A DNA stretch of 64,000 nucleotides, from contig NZ_JAHVJZ010000010.1 of assembly GCF_019801015.1 (NCBI RefSeq), positions 119,627-183,626 of the forward strand, in the 5' to 3' direction. The position numbers and the translations under genes were made by a program. The notes below the pieces were generated by a model. That model was not told the origin of the DNA, did not search any database, and saw nothing but the letters and a program-made list of their open reading frames with translations. Positions 37,060-45,524 of this stretch are shown one piece after another (position 1 is the stretch's first letter; each line of letters begins with the position of its first letter). Source of the stretch: Marinobacter nauticus (GTDB lineage: Bacteria; Pseudomonadota; Gammaproteobacteria; Enterobacterales; Shewanellaceae).

Positions 37060-37872
37060 ATGCAATCAATCACTATTGTTGGCTGTGGCTGGCTCGGCCT
37101 GAGCCTGGCACAGCAGTTACAAAGTCTGGGCTACCCCGTTCGGGGCAGCAGTCGTAATGAGGCTACGCTGGCTCAGTTGGCCACGCTTGGCATTCCCGGG
37201 TTCCGTCTGAGCATTGATGAAGCGCTGGAGAGCGATGCGCTTGATGAGCTGTTTGATGCTGAGGTGCTGTTTGCCAATGTGCCTCCGGGCCGGACACCCT
37301 CTGCTCTTCCTTATGCTGAGCGGATGAAAAACCTGGCGCAGGCCGCCTGGCAAAAAGGGATTCGCAAAGCGATATTTGTCAGCTCGACGGCGGTCTATTC
37401 ATCGGGCGAAGCGGTCGATGAGAGTGCGCCGCTGGATCCCTCGCCCCGGGCACAACAGATGCGGGATGCGGAACAGGCGTTTTCCGACGTGTTTGGAGCG
37501 GGGTTAACGGTGCTGCGACCCGCCGGGCTGGTGGGCGGAGAGCGTCATCCCGGGCGTTTTCTGGCGGGACGGCAGGGCTTGCCGGGCGCGGATGCGCCGG
37601 TCAATCTGGTGCACCGGGACGATGTGATTGGCGCCGTGGTAAGGGTGCTGGAAGCGGAAGCCTTTGGCGAGGTGTTTAATCTGGTGGCTCCCGGCCATCC
37701 GAGTCGCGGGGCATTTTATCCACGGGCGGCGATTGCACTGGGCCTGGAGCCACCCACGTTCTCCTCAGAGCCAATGGACGTGAAGCGGGTCATCGGTGAC
37801 CGGATCGCCGGGCAGCTGGGTTTTCACTATCGCTACCCGGATCCTCTTACGATGCCGCCTTTACCGGCGTGA
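37060..37872 (+). CDS. Extended SDR-like NAD(P)-binding protein (YeeZ-like)
   Basis: A 270-residue Rossmann-fold protein related to NAD-dependent epimerases. The N-terminal glycine motif is GCGWLGLSLAQQL, followed by FVSSTAVYSSGEAVDE near residue 107, where the catalytic Tyr/Ser of the family would lie. ATG at 37060 is chosen over the preceding TTG. It is probably co-transcribed with the HD-GYP gene and converges on the SufR-like regulator, overlapping its end by 26 bp. The substrate is unknown. Confidence 0.8.
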   Translation: MQSITIVGCGWLGLSLAQQLQSLGYPVRGSSRNEATLAQLATLGIPGFRLSIDEALESDALDELFDAEVLFANVPPGRTPSALPYAERMKNLAQAAWQKGIRKAIFVSSTAVYSSGEAVDESAPLDPSPRAQQMRDAEQAFSDVFGAGLTVLRPAGLVGGERHPGRFLAGRQGLPGADAPVNLVHRDDVIGAVVRVLEAEAFGEVFNLVAPGHPSRGAFYPRAAIALGLEPPTFSSEPMDVKRVIGDRIAGQLGFHYRYPDPLTMPPLPA

Positions 37873-38476
37873 TTTGATAGGCGCAGCGGCGATCCTCTGC
37901 CAGGATGTGTTCGCTGCGCACCACCTCTACCTCGTTTCCAAGCACCGCTCTGAACAGTGCCAATTCCTGTTGGCACAAGCCACGGCATCGGTCGGCGGCA
38001 GCACAGATGGGGCAGTGGTCCTCCACCAGCAGCCAGTAACCGTCCTCGGCAATGACTCGCGCCATATATCCCTCCTCGTGCCGAAGCCGGGCTAACATTT
38101 CCAACTTCTCCGGAAAACTTTTTGCCTCTGAAAGCGTCTGAACATACAGCGTTTGTTGGGCATCAAAGCGATGCATTATCAGTTGCTTGAGGCCTTCGTC
38201 GCCAAAAAGGGCGTCAATGCCGTCGAGCAATTGCAGCGTGAGATCCTGATGGCGGTCACCAAATTCGCGGTGACCGAGGTCAGTAAGGAACCAGTGCCGG
38301 CTGGGGCGGCCAGGACCCAATCGTCGGTCCTCAAAGGCCACCAACCCCTGTTTCTCCAGTTTCTGGAGATGTTGCCTTACGCCCATGGTGGTCAGTGACA
38401 GGGCGTCAGCCAGGGGAGACAGCGGGGTAGCGCCCTGCTGTTTCAGCAGGAACAGGATTTTACTTGTCGCGGACAT
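37847..38476 (-). CDS. SufR-like metalloregulator (COG2345 type)
   Basis: A 209-residue winged-helix regulator. The N-terminal DNA-binding helix-turn-helix (about 5-65) contains LTTMGVRQHLQKLEKQGL. The C-terminal part carries CPICAAADRCRGLC, cysteines 155, 158, 164 and 168, like the Fe-S-binding region of cyanobacterial SufR and relatives. The ATG at 38476 (MSATSKI) is preferred over upstream starts because those overlap a promoter and a perfect palindrome at 38497-38510. It probably senses Fe-S status or redox and represses itself; no suf genes are nearby. Confidence 0.82.
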   Translation of the reverse strand: MSATSKILFLLKQQGATPLSPLADALSLTTMGVRQHLQKLEKQGLVAFEDRRLGPGRPSRHWFLTDLGHREFGDRHQDLTLQLLDGIDALFGDEGLKQLIMHRFDAQQTLYVQTLSEAKSFPEKLEMLARLRHEEGYMARVIAEDGYWLLVEDHCPICAAADRCRGLCQQELALFRAVLGNEVEVVRSEHILAEDRRCAYQITPVKAAS

Positions 38477-38496
38477 GGTCGCTTCATGCTCTCTAT

Positions 38497-38537
38497 ATGG
38501 ATGCATCCATTGTTCCTGTGCCAATGCAGTTATTCAA
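38497..38537 (-). promoter_or_regulatory. Promoter and palindromic operator of the SufR-like gene
   Basis: On the minus strand a TTGAAT -35 (38532-38537) and AACAAT -10 (38509-38514) are separated by 17 bp. Abutting the -10 is the perfect 14-bp palindrome ATGGATGCATCCAT (38497-38510). This is a natural autoregulatory operator position. Confidence 0.6.
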
Positions 38538-38564
38538 CGTATTTGTTTATAAAAGGAGCGGACC

Positions 38565-39221
38565 ATGCGGAAATTCCTCTGCTGTTTATTGTTGCTACCG
38601 GGACTGGCGCTGGCTCAGCCACGATGGATTGAAGTCGACGGCACCAGCATCGCTTCGGTGGCGCCGGACCGCGCCCGGTTAAGCGCTCAGATCACCACGC
38701 TGGAGGACACGCCAAAGGCCGCACAGGCTCAGGCGGATAAGGTGATCAATCAGGTGTTGGATGCGTTTGAATCGGCCGGCCTGCCAATGTCCCGCTATGG
38801 TGCCGGTTCGCTCAGCCTCGGTCCGCGTTATGACTATCGGGAGCGGGAGCGTGTGCTGGTGGGGTATGAAGCCCGCCGCGGTGTGACGCTGGAGGTGCCG
38901 GTCGCCGAAGTGGCCGAATGGTTGGGGCGTTTCACTGAGTTGGGTCTGACTGAAGTGTCCAGCCCGGCCTACTTTGCCGACGACGATTTGGAGCGTCGAC
39001 GCACGCTGTTCCAGCAAGCACTGGATGATGGCCTGGATAAGGCCCGGGCACTGGCGGATAGGATGGACGCTGAGCTGGGCAAGGTGCTGGAGATCAGCGA
39101 ACAGGGTGGCGGCCCAGCCCCTCGTAATATGATGATGGCCGATGCGGCGGAGAGCGGTCGCTATCAACCCGCCCAGCAGGCGCAGCAGGTGCGCCTGCGG
39201 ATCAAGGTGGCGCTGGATTAA
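38565..39221 (+). CDS. SIMPL-domain (DUF541) periplasmic protein
   Basis: A 218-residue exported protein. The signal peptide (MRKFLCCLLLLPGLALA) is cleaved about residue 17. The body is a SIMPL/DUF541 domain: IEVDGTSIASVAPDRARLSA, then YDYRERERVLVGYEARRGVTLEVP. Members are periplasmic or outer-membrane-associated and of unclear role. AAGGAG precedes the start. It is divergent from the SufR-like regulator and overlaps the next convergent gene by 4 bp. Confidence 0.88.
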   Translation: MRKFLCCLLLLPGLALAQPRWIEVDGTSIASVAPDRARLSAQITTLEDTPKAAQAQADKVINQVLDAFESAGLPMSRYGAGSLSLGPRYDYRERERVLVGYEARRGVTLEVPVAEVAEWLGRFTELGLTEVSSPAYFADDDLERRRTLFQQALDDGLDKARALADRMDAELGKVLEISEQGGGPAPRNMMMADAAESGRYQPAQQAQQVRLRIKVALD

Positions 39222-39532
39222 GCCAGCGTCTTCTTAGCCTTCTCGAGCAGGCCCAGCAAGTCACCGGCGTTGTCGGCAAAAGGATTTTCCAGACTGCGCT
39301 TTTGATGGGCCTGAAACTCCTCCTTCAGTGCTTCCACCTGCTTGGCGGTTTTCTCCATCGCCCGGCTTTCAGACCAGCTCAGCTTTTCGCTCTCCAGCTT
39401 GGCCTCAAATGAGCCCTGGGCGGGGGCCGCTTTCGCGGCCTGGCCGGGTTTGTTGACGTTGGCGTCGAAGTTGGCGCCAGGGGCGCTGTTGAAACGGGGA
39501 CTCATCTGAGTCTGTACCGGTGACAGTTTCAT
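39218..39532 (-). CDS. Small hypothetical cytoplasmic protein
   Basis: A 104-residue hydrophilic protein. The first 40 residues are low-complexity and likely disordered (Asn, Ala, Pro, Gln), followed by a charged helical region (EAKLESEKLSWSESRAMEKTAKQVEALKEE split over residues 43-72). There is no signal peptide or membrane helix, and AAGGAGCCC upstream supports the start. It could be an adaptor or secretion substrate, but there is no evidence for either. Confidence 0.6.
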   Translation of the reverse strand: MKLSPVQTQMSPRFNSAPGANFDANVNKPGQAAKAAPAQGSFEAKLESEKLSWSESRAMEKTAKQVEALKEEFQAHQKRSLENPFADNAGDLLGLLEKAKKTLA

Positions 39533-39968
39533 GGTCGGGCTCCTTGATGTCGGACTCGGTACTTAGCAAATCGCGTGCTCAAATGTATCGAAGCCGCGAT
39601 CTCCCGCGCTAAATGCTTAAATAATCGCCGAACGTTGCGATGGTGCTAACGCAATCATTGCGTTGGAGTTCTGATGAAACGACAGGTTAACAAGCGTCGT
39701 GGCGAAGCGGGCCAGAGCCGCGGCAGCAGGGGCAACGCCTTGCCGGGTGGCAATCCGGGATTGCCGGGTGAGACTAAAGTCTACATTTGCTTGCCAGTGT
39801 CGTTACCACTTCCGCCAAGTCATACTAAGCCATTGAAATCGTGGGTTAAAACGGCGTTTCTTCACGGTAACAACGTGTTCACCTTTGACTAAGGTCGATC
39901 TTCCTCATATTGCTCCCCTTGCTAGGTTAGCTGTGACTATTCCAACGATAAGGAAAGGGGAGCAGCAC
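39533..39968. other. 436-nt intergenic region upstream of the symporter operon
   Basis: No protein gene is supported. A 72-residue frame at 39674 has a Gly/Arg-rich start and lacks any recognisable family. The region carries two GACTAARGTC elements and presumably the promoter of the symporter operon. Confidence 0.45.
39771..39896. promoter_or_regulatory. Two GACTAARGTC elements upstream of the DUF4212/symporter operon
   Basis: AGACTAAAGTCT (39771-39782) is a dyad with 5-bp arms, and its near-copy GACTAAGGTC is at 39887-39896. They are 115 bp apart, close to eleven helical turns, and upstream of the 39969 start. They may be response-regulator binding sites. Confidence 0.35.
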
Positions 39969-40235
39969 ATGGCTTTTGAAAGCAGCGAAAAGGCCAAAGC
40001 GTATTGGGCGGAGAACCTCCGCCTGATGCTGAGCCTGTTGGCCGTATGGTTCATCGTATCTTACGGCTGTGGGATCTTGTTGGTCGATACTCTGAACGCC
40101 GTGCAGTTTGGCGGCTTCAAGCTGGGTTTCTGGTTTGCCCAGCAGGGTGCCATTTACGTCTTCGTCGCCCTTATCTTCGTCTACGTGGCGAAGATGAATG
40201 CGCTGGACCGCAAGTACAACGTACACGAGGACTGA
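39969..40235 (+). CDS. DUF4212 small subunit of a sodium/solute symporter
   Basis: An 88-residue protein with two membrane helices (about 24-44 and 58-78). It has the DUF4212 hallmark of a short N-terminal amphipathic segment followed by AVWFIVSYGCGILL, and it partners a large SSS-family permease encoded immediately downstream. The ATG at 39969 follows AAGGAAAGGGGAGC. In many gammaproteobacteria this pair is encoded with a CBS/DUF294 protein and an exonuclease, as here. Confidence 0.88.
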   Translation: MAFESSEKAKAYWAENLRLMLSLLAVWFIVSYGCGILLVDTLNAVQFGGFKLGFWFAQQGAIYVFVALIFVYVAKMNALDRKYNVHED

Positions 40236-40239
40236 TGGC

Positions 40240-41997
40240 ATGGATTTGCAAACACTGACGTACATTGTCGTGGGGGCAACCTTTGCCCTCTACATCGGCA
40301 TCGCCATCTGGGCGAAGGCCGGTTCCACCAACGAATTTTACGTGGCCGGTGGCGGCGTTCACCCGGTTGCCAACGGTATGGCCACTGCGGCGGACTGGAT
40401 GTCCGCGGCGTCCTTCCTCTCCATGGCTGGCCTTATCGCCTTTATGGGCTATGACGGTGCGGTATACCTGATGGGCTGGACCGGCGGCTACGTGCTGTTG
40501 GCACTCTGCCTGGCACCGTACCTGCGTAAATTCGGCAAGTTTACGGTTCCGGATTTCATCGGTGACCGTTACTACTCCCAGACTGCCCGTACCGTGGCCG
40601 TTATCTGCGCCATCTTCGTATGCTTTACCTACGTGGCAGGCCAGATGCGTGGCGTGGGTGTGGTGTTCTCCCGCTTCCTCGAAGTGGACGTTACCACCGG
40701 TGTTATCATCGGTATGGTTGTGGTGTTCTTCTACGCCGTACTGGGTGGCATGAAGGGCATCACCTACACCCAGGTGGCTCAGTACGTGGTACTGATCACC
40801 GCTTATCTGGTTCCTGCGGTCTTTATCTCCATCATGCTGACCGGTAATGCGCTGCCGCAGATTGGGTTTGGCTCAGAACTGACGTCAGAACCCGGCACGT
40901 CGGTGCTGGCGAAACTGGACGGATTGATGTCGGAGTTGGGCTTCAGTCAATACACGGATGGCTCGAAATCCACCGTTGATGTGTTCTTTATCACCGCCGC
41001 ACTGATGGTGGGTACCGCAGGCCTGCCGCACGTAATCGTTCGTTTCTTTACCGTACCGAAGGTGGCGGATGCGCGTATCTCTGCCGGTTGGGCGCTGGTG
41101 TTTATTGCACTGCTCTACACCACTGCTCCGGCCGTTGCCGCATTTGCCCGCCTGAACATGATCGACACCATCAACGGCCCTGACGGACAGGGTACCCTGT
41201 ACGCAGAGCGTCCCCAGTGGATTAAGAACTGGGAACAGACCGGTCTGATCGGCTTCTCCGGAACCGATGAGAACGTCTCTGCCGGTGGCGCCGAGGGTCA
41301 GGAGATGGCTCAGAACGGTGTGATGTTCTACTCCGGTGACGAGCGCAACAACATGAAGATCGACCGTGACATCATGGTGTTGGCCAACCCGGAAATCGCC
41401 AACCTGCCTAACTGGGTGATCGCCTTGGTGGCAGCGGGGGGCATCGCAGCGGCACTGTCGACATCGGCGGGTCTGTTGCTGGTGATCTCCACCTCGGTCT
41501 CTCATGACCTTCTTAAACGAAATCTGATGCCCAATATTACCGACAGGCAGGAGCTGACGTACGCCCGGATAGCGGCAGCGGTTGCCATCTGTATTGCGGG
41601 CTACCTCGGCATTAATCCGCCAGGCTTCGTGGCCCAGGTGGTGGCCTTCGCCTTCGGATTAGCCGCGTCGTCGTTCTTCCCGGCCATCATCATGGGGATC
41701 TTCTCCAAGCGGATGAACAAGGAAGGCGCCATTGCCGGTATGATCGTGGGCATCACCTTCACCGCAGGCTACATCCTGGCGTACAAAGGCGTGTTCTTCG
41801 AGCCGCTGATTGCCAACAAGCCGGAGAACTGGCTGTTCGGTATCTCGCCGGAGGGCATCGGTACCCTGGGTATGGTGCTGAACTTTGTCACTGCCTTTGT
41901 GGTCAGCCGGATGACCCAGGAGTCTCCGCAGGAAGTGCAGGATCTGGTGGAAAGCATCCGATTCCCGAAAGGGTCAGGTGCCGCAACCCACCACTAA
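40240..41997 (+). CDS. Sodium/solute symporter (SSS family, ActP-like large subunit)
   Basis: A 585-residue inner-membrane permease with about 13 hydrophobic helices. SSS features include the N-terminal YIVVGATFALYIGIAIWA helix, the GGGVHPVANGMATAADWMSAASF segment near residues 36-58, and HVIVRFFTVPKVADARIS. It belongs to the subgroup that pairs with DUF4212; acetate or a related monocarboxylate is the usual guess, not shown by sequence. The start is four bases past the DUF4212 stop. A strong terminator follows. Confidence 0.9.
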   Translation: MDLQTLTYIVVGATFALYIGIAIWAKAGSTNEFYVAGGGVHPVANGMATAADWMSAASFLSMAGLIAFMGYDGAVYLMGWTGGYVLLALCLAPYLRKFGKFTVPDFIGDRYYSQTARTVAVICAIFVCFTYVAGQMRGVGVVFSRFLEVDVTTGVIIGMVVVFFYAVLGGMKGITYTQVAQYVVLITAYLVPAVFISIMLTGNALPQIGFGSELTSEPGTSVLAKLDGLMSELGFSQYTDGSKSTVDVFFITAALMVGTAGLPHVIVRFFTVPKVADARISAGWALVFIALLYTTAPAVAAFARLNMIDTINGPDGQGTLYAERPQWIKNWEQTGLIGFSGTDENVSAGGAEGQEMAQNGVMFYSGDERNNMKIDRDIMVLANPEIANLPNWVIALVAAGGIAAALSTSAGLLLVISTSVSHDLLKRNLMPNITDRQELTYARIAAAVAICIAGYLGINPPGFVAQVVAFAFGLAASSFFPAIIMGIFSKRMNKEGAIAGMIVGITFTAGYILAYKGVFFEPLIANKPENWLFGISPEGIGTLGMVLNFVTAFVVSRMTQESPQEVQDLVESIRFPKGSGAATHH

Positions 41998-42002
41998 ACA
42001 GC

Positions 42003-42033
42003 AAAGGGCACCGCAAGGTGCCCTTTCTTTTTT
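42003..42033 (+). terminator. Symporter operon terminator
   Basis: Arms AAAGGGCACC and GGTGCCCTTT with a GCAA loop and a T-rich tail. Confidence 0.9.
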
Positions 42034-42046
42034 CCTTTCTCTTGCC

Positions 42047-42277
42047 TTAAACGCCGCTTAAGGTGAGATAGACAATGCGAAGCAGAATGCCGGTGAACAG
42101 CAGCACAATACCGCTGCGATAGACACGAAATTCGGCCAGGTTGAAATCATTCAGCTTGCCGACCCAGACTTGCCAGATGGCATGCCAGTTACGGGTTCGG
42201 TGGATGTAACGGCCCAATGCCGCCACCACCAGGATAAGGCCGAGGCCCAGTACGATACTTTGTGCAATGGCTAACAT
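42047..42277 (-). CDS. Small hypothetical membrane protein
   Basis: A 76-residue protein with two predicted membrane helices (about 5-22 and 54-73) and a basic Trp-rich middle (HRTRNWHAIWQVWVG). AGGGAGGG upstream supports the start. It is inserted on the opposite strand between the symporter and the CBS/DUF294 gene, within an otherwise conserved cluster. Function unknown. Confidence 0.6.
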   Translation of the reverse strand: MLAIAQSIVLGLGLILVVAALGRYIHRTRNWHAIWQVWVGKLNDFNLAEFRVYRSGIVLLFTGILLRIVYLTLSGV

Positions 42278-42328
42278 GCTTCCCTCCCTGAAATCTGGCC
42301 CAGTGTATCAAGGATGTAACAGAGAAAC

Positions 42329-44176
42329 ATGACCGACCCTGACCTTGCGCCCATCATCGATTTCCTTGCCCAGCTGTTGCCCTTTGACCAGCTTGACGAC
42401 GACGGCCGACTGGACGCGGCCCGGGGCATTGAGATCGCGTATTTTGCCCGCTCCAGCGGTGAGGTGCCGGTGGATTACACCAATCCCCAGCTCTACATCG
42501 TACGCTCCGGCGCGTTTGAGGTGCGTAACGAGCACGGAGAGTTACTGGACCGGTTGGGGGAGGGCGATTACTTCGGCTTCCCCTCGCTGTTGACCGGTGA
42601 AGCGGTCAGTAACCGGGTACAGGTGCTTGAAGATGGGTTGGTTTACATCCTGAAAGAGTCCACATTCCGGGCGTTGCGGGCCGCCAGCCGGGACTTCGAC
42701 CGCTTCTTTAACCGCAAACACGCTGAGCGTCTGCGACACAGCGCCCGCTACCTGGCAAGAGAGCACCTCAGTACGGCCCGCATCCGCTCAGTGATGGCGT
42801 CACCGGTGCAGAGTGTCGGCCCGTTTACTCCAGTCCAGGACGCTGCAAAACTGATGCGGGACCATCGCATCTCCAGTGTTCTGGTGGTGCAGGATAACCG
42901 GCTGTTGGGGATCCTGACCGACCGGGATCTGCGTAACCGGGTGCTGGCGGAAGGGGTGCCGGCTGATACGCCGGTTAATGAGGTGATGACCTCCGAACCG
43001 GTATCAGTGCCGTCGCAAACCCTGGTGTTTGAGGCGATGCTGTCCATGAGCCACCACAACATCCACCACCTTCCGGTGTGCGATGACGATGTCCCAGTAG
43101 GGGTGGTGACCAGCACCGATTTGATCCGTGCCCAGCGCAGTGACCCGCTCTACCTGATTGGCGAAATCGATCGCCAGCAGGACCGTGCCGCGCTGGTTCA
43201 GGTGGCCGGGCAGATCCCCGCATTGTTGCAAAGCCTGATCCAGGCCGATGCCCGGGCGGAAGAGATCGGCCGGGTGCTGACACTGGTGACCGACGCTCTG
43301 ACCCGCCGTCTGCTGACGTTGGCTGAAGATCAGTTGGGTCCGGCCCCGATGCCCTGGTGCTGGCTGGCGTTTGGCTCTCAGGCCCGGATGGACCAGGCCG
43401 GCAAGTCGGATCAGGACAACGGCATGCTGCTGGCACGGGAGCCCACCGACAGTGAGCGGGAATACTTTCTGGCGCTGGCCACCTTTGTCTGTGATGGCCT
43501 GAACGACAGCGGCTACATTCACTGCCCCGGTGGCATCATGGCGATGAACCCGACATGGTGCCTGTCGCTGGAACGCTGGCAGGCCCAGTTTGAAAAGTGG
43601 ATTGATCAACCTGAGCCGAAAGCCGTTATGCACGCCAGCATCTTTTTCGACATGCGGCCAGTGGCTGGCCGATCAGAGCTGGCCAAAACGCTGCAACGCT
43701 CGGTGCTGGCCCGTTGCCGGGACAATCAGATTTTCCTGGCAATGATGGCCGGCAACGCCTGCAAGAACGCGCCGCCACTGGGCTTCTTCAGGCAACTGGT
43801 GCTGGAGCGCGACGGCGAGCAGAGAAAGGCGCTGGACCTGAAGCACAAAGGCCTGGCGATCATCAATGACATCGCCCGGTTGTACGCGCTGGCCTGTGGC
43901 AGCGAAGCGGTGGGCACTGCATCGCGGATCCAGGCCGCGATGAAAGCGGGCCTGATCACCCGCAAAGACGCCCTCAACCTGGCCGATGCGCAGGAGTTTA
44001 TTGCCCACCTTCGGCTGGCTAATCAGGGCGAACAGTGGAGCCGGGGCGAGTCTCCCTCCAACTATCTGCGGCCCGGGCGGATCTCCGGCCTGTATCGCCA
44101 CCAGCTGAAGGACGCTTTTGCGGTGGTCTCCCGGGCCCAGGATGGCGCTCGCCTGAGCTTTACCCGGAGCCTGTGA
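42329..44176 (+). CDS. Cyclic-nucleotide/CBS/DUF294 putative nucleotidyltransferase
   Basis: A 615-residue cytoplasmic signalling protein. In order: a cyclic-nucleotide-binding-like domain (about 30-145; LGEGDYFGFPSLLTGE), two CBS domains (about 155-275), a DUF294 nucleotidyltransferase-like domain with FGSQARMDQAGKSDQDNGM near 352, and a C-terminal helical DUF294 substrate-binding region. This set resembles GlnD-like transferases. It is co-encoded with an epsilon-like exonuclease (1-bp overlap) and next to an SSS/DUF4212 permease. Its target is unknown. Confidence 0.9.
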   Translation: MTDPDLAPIIDFLAQLLPFDQLDDDGRLDAARGIEIAYFARSSGEVPVDYTNPQLYIVRSGAFEVRNEHGELLDRLGEGDYFGFPSLLTGEAVSNRVQVLEDGLVYILKESTFRALRAASRDFDRFFNRKHAERLRHSARYLAREHLSTARIRSVMASPVQSVGPFTPVQDAAKLMRDHRISSVLVVQDNRLLGILTDRDLRNRVLAEGVPADTPVNEVMTSEPVSVPSQTLVFEAMLSMSHHNIHHLPVCDDDVPVGVVTSTDLIRAQRSDPLYLIGEIDRQQDRAALVQVAGQIPALLQSLIQADARAEEIGRVLTLVTDALTRRLLTLAEDQLGPAPMPWCWLAFGSQARMDQAGKSDQDNGMLLAREPTDSEREYFLALATFVCDGLNDSGYIHCPGGIMAMNPTWCLSLERWQAQFEKWIDQPEPKAVMHASIFFDMRPVAGRSELAKTLQRSVLARCRDNQIFLAMMAGNACKNAPPLGFFRQLVLERDGEQRKALDLKHKGLAIINDIARLYALACGSEAVGTASRIQAAMKAGLITRKDALNLADAQEFIAHLRLANQGEQWSRGESPSNYLRPGRISGLYRHQLKDAFAVVSRAQDGARLSFTRSL

Positions 44177-44856
44177 TGATGCCTTCCCGACTCCGCTTTG
44201 GCCTGGCCCGTTGGCGCAATTCAGTGGAGGCGTTTTCGCCGTTTTTCGATGCCGGCTCTCCCCGGGGGGCACAGGATTACCGTGAGATTGAGATGCTGGC
44301 GCTGGATCTTGAGCTAACCGGCCTTGATGTGAAGCAGGACGCCATTCTTTCCATTGCCTGTGTGCCGATTATCGGCGGACGATTGGTGTTGGCCGAGGCG
44401 TGGCATCAGTTGGTCAACATCGATGGTGGGGTGGGGCAGAGTGCCACCATTCACGGCATTCACGATCGCCACCTGGAGGGGGCCATGTCATTGAAGCAGG
44501 CTCTGTCGGAACTGCTGCCCCGACTCAGCGGGCGGGTACTGGTGTGTCACCATGGCGGCCTGGACCTGGGCTTTCTGCAATCCGGGCTTCAGGCCCATTT
44601 TGGTCAGGGTTTGCCTCTGGATGTGGTGGATACCCTCCAGATTGAGCAGCGCCGTCTCCAGCGGCAGGGCACCATTCTGAAGGCTGACACGCTGAAGCTG
44701 GCCCAATGCCGGCGGCGTTATGGCTTGCCTGACTACCCGGGGCACAACGCGCTGACCGATGCCATTGCCTGCGGTGAGTTGTTGCTGGCTCAGGCCAGCG
44801 CGCTGGCAGGGCGGGGGCGGCTGAGCCTGGCCGAACTGTTGTCCCTGAGCCGCTGA
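44176..44856 (+). CDS. DNA polymerase III epsilon-like 3'-5' exonuclease
   Basis: A 226-residue DEDDh exonuclease. Motif I is LALDLELTGLD (Asp and Glu), and VCHHGGLDLGFL and HNALTDAIACGEL supply the remaining acidic residues and His. The TGATG junction with the upstream gene (start 44176) shows translational coupling. Its fixed association with the CBS/DUF294 protein suggests a joint signalling or RNA/DNA-processing role rather than replication proofreading. Confidence 0.88.
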   Translation: MMPSRLRFGLARWRNSVEAFSPFFDAGSPRGAQDYREIEMLALDLELTGLDVKQDAILSIACVPIIGGRLVLAEAWHQLVNIDGGVGQSATIHGIHDRHLEGAMSLKQALSELLPRLSGRVLVCHHGGLDLGFLQSGLQAHFGQGLPLDVVDTLQIEQRRLQRQGTILKADTLKLAQCRRRYGLPDYPGHNALTDAIACGELLLAQASALAGRGRLSLAELLSLSR

Positions 44857-44948
44857 GTATATTCCTGCCCATCTCGTTGAGTTTGGTTACAACTTAATTC
44901 CCCATCGGGCCAAAACCCTCATTAGGCTGTAAAACACAAGGAGGGGTT

Positions 44949-45524
44949 ATGGCATTGCCTGCGTTACTGATGCTCGCTGGTGCACTGGCAGCGGCAGAGT
45001 ATCAACACCATCGACGGTCGGTTCAGCGCAACCGCCACCGTACGCCCGAGGGGCCCGCCGGTATGGCGTTGTCGCCCAGCCAGCTGCTGCCGGGACGGGT
45101 TCGGGTTGAGCCTCAGCCTGGCGCTGTGATGGCCTGCCATGTGTTTGGTGTGGTGGAACACACCGGTATCTGGTTGGGGGAGGGAGCCATCGCTGAATTG
45201 CACGGCAGTGGGCTGGTACGGGCCGTGTCGACCCAGCGATTTTTGGCCAATCGCAGCGGCGGGACCGTGTTTTGCCTGTGCGACCATCGGCACCAGCCAC
45301 TGTCCAGCGACACCGTAGCAGAGCGGGCGGCTCAGGCGCTCTTCACCTACCGGGATTACCACCTGACCGACAACAACTGCCACCGGTTTGTCTGGCACTG
45401 TCTGTCAGGTGAGGAGCGAAGGATCGGCAGCTTTGCCGCACTCAATCGGCTTTTGGCGGGCCACTATAATGCCCACCTCTACTGGGACCCGGTCCGTCTC
45501 GATCAGGCCGGTTCCGTTTCCTGA
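44949..45524 (+). CDS. LRAT-fold (NlpC/P60-like) putative membrane-anchored acyltransferase or hydrolase
   Basis: A 191-residue protein. A short hydrophobic N-terminus (residues 1-16, MALPALLMLAGALAAA) may anchor it to the membrane. The core matches the LRAT-type permuted NlpC/P60 fold: EHTGIWLGEG with His71 and a second His85 in AELHGSG, then the nucleophile Cys144 in DNNCHRFVW. In eukaryotic LRAT and HRASLS proteins the equivalent His-His-Cys triad moves acyl groups on phospholipids. Its bacterial substrate is unknown. It overlaps the convergent HDOD gene by 22 bp. Confidence 0.75.
   Translation: MALPALLMLAGALAAAEYQHHRRSVQRNRHRTPEGPAGMALSPSQLLPGRVRVEPQPGAVMACHVFGVVEHTGIWLGEGAIAELHGSGLVRAVSTQRFLANRSGGTVFCLCDHRHQPLSSDTVAERAAQALFTYRDYHLTDNNCHRFVWHCLSGEERRIGSFAALNRLLAGHYNAHLYWDPVRLDQAGSVS

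Noticed and set aside
39674..39892. 72-codon plus-strand frame before the symporter operon
   Set aside because: Although a GGAG precedes its ATG, the product is low-complexity, has no recognisable domain and overlaps candidate regulatory elements.
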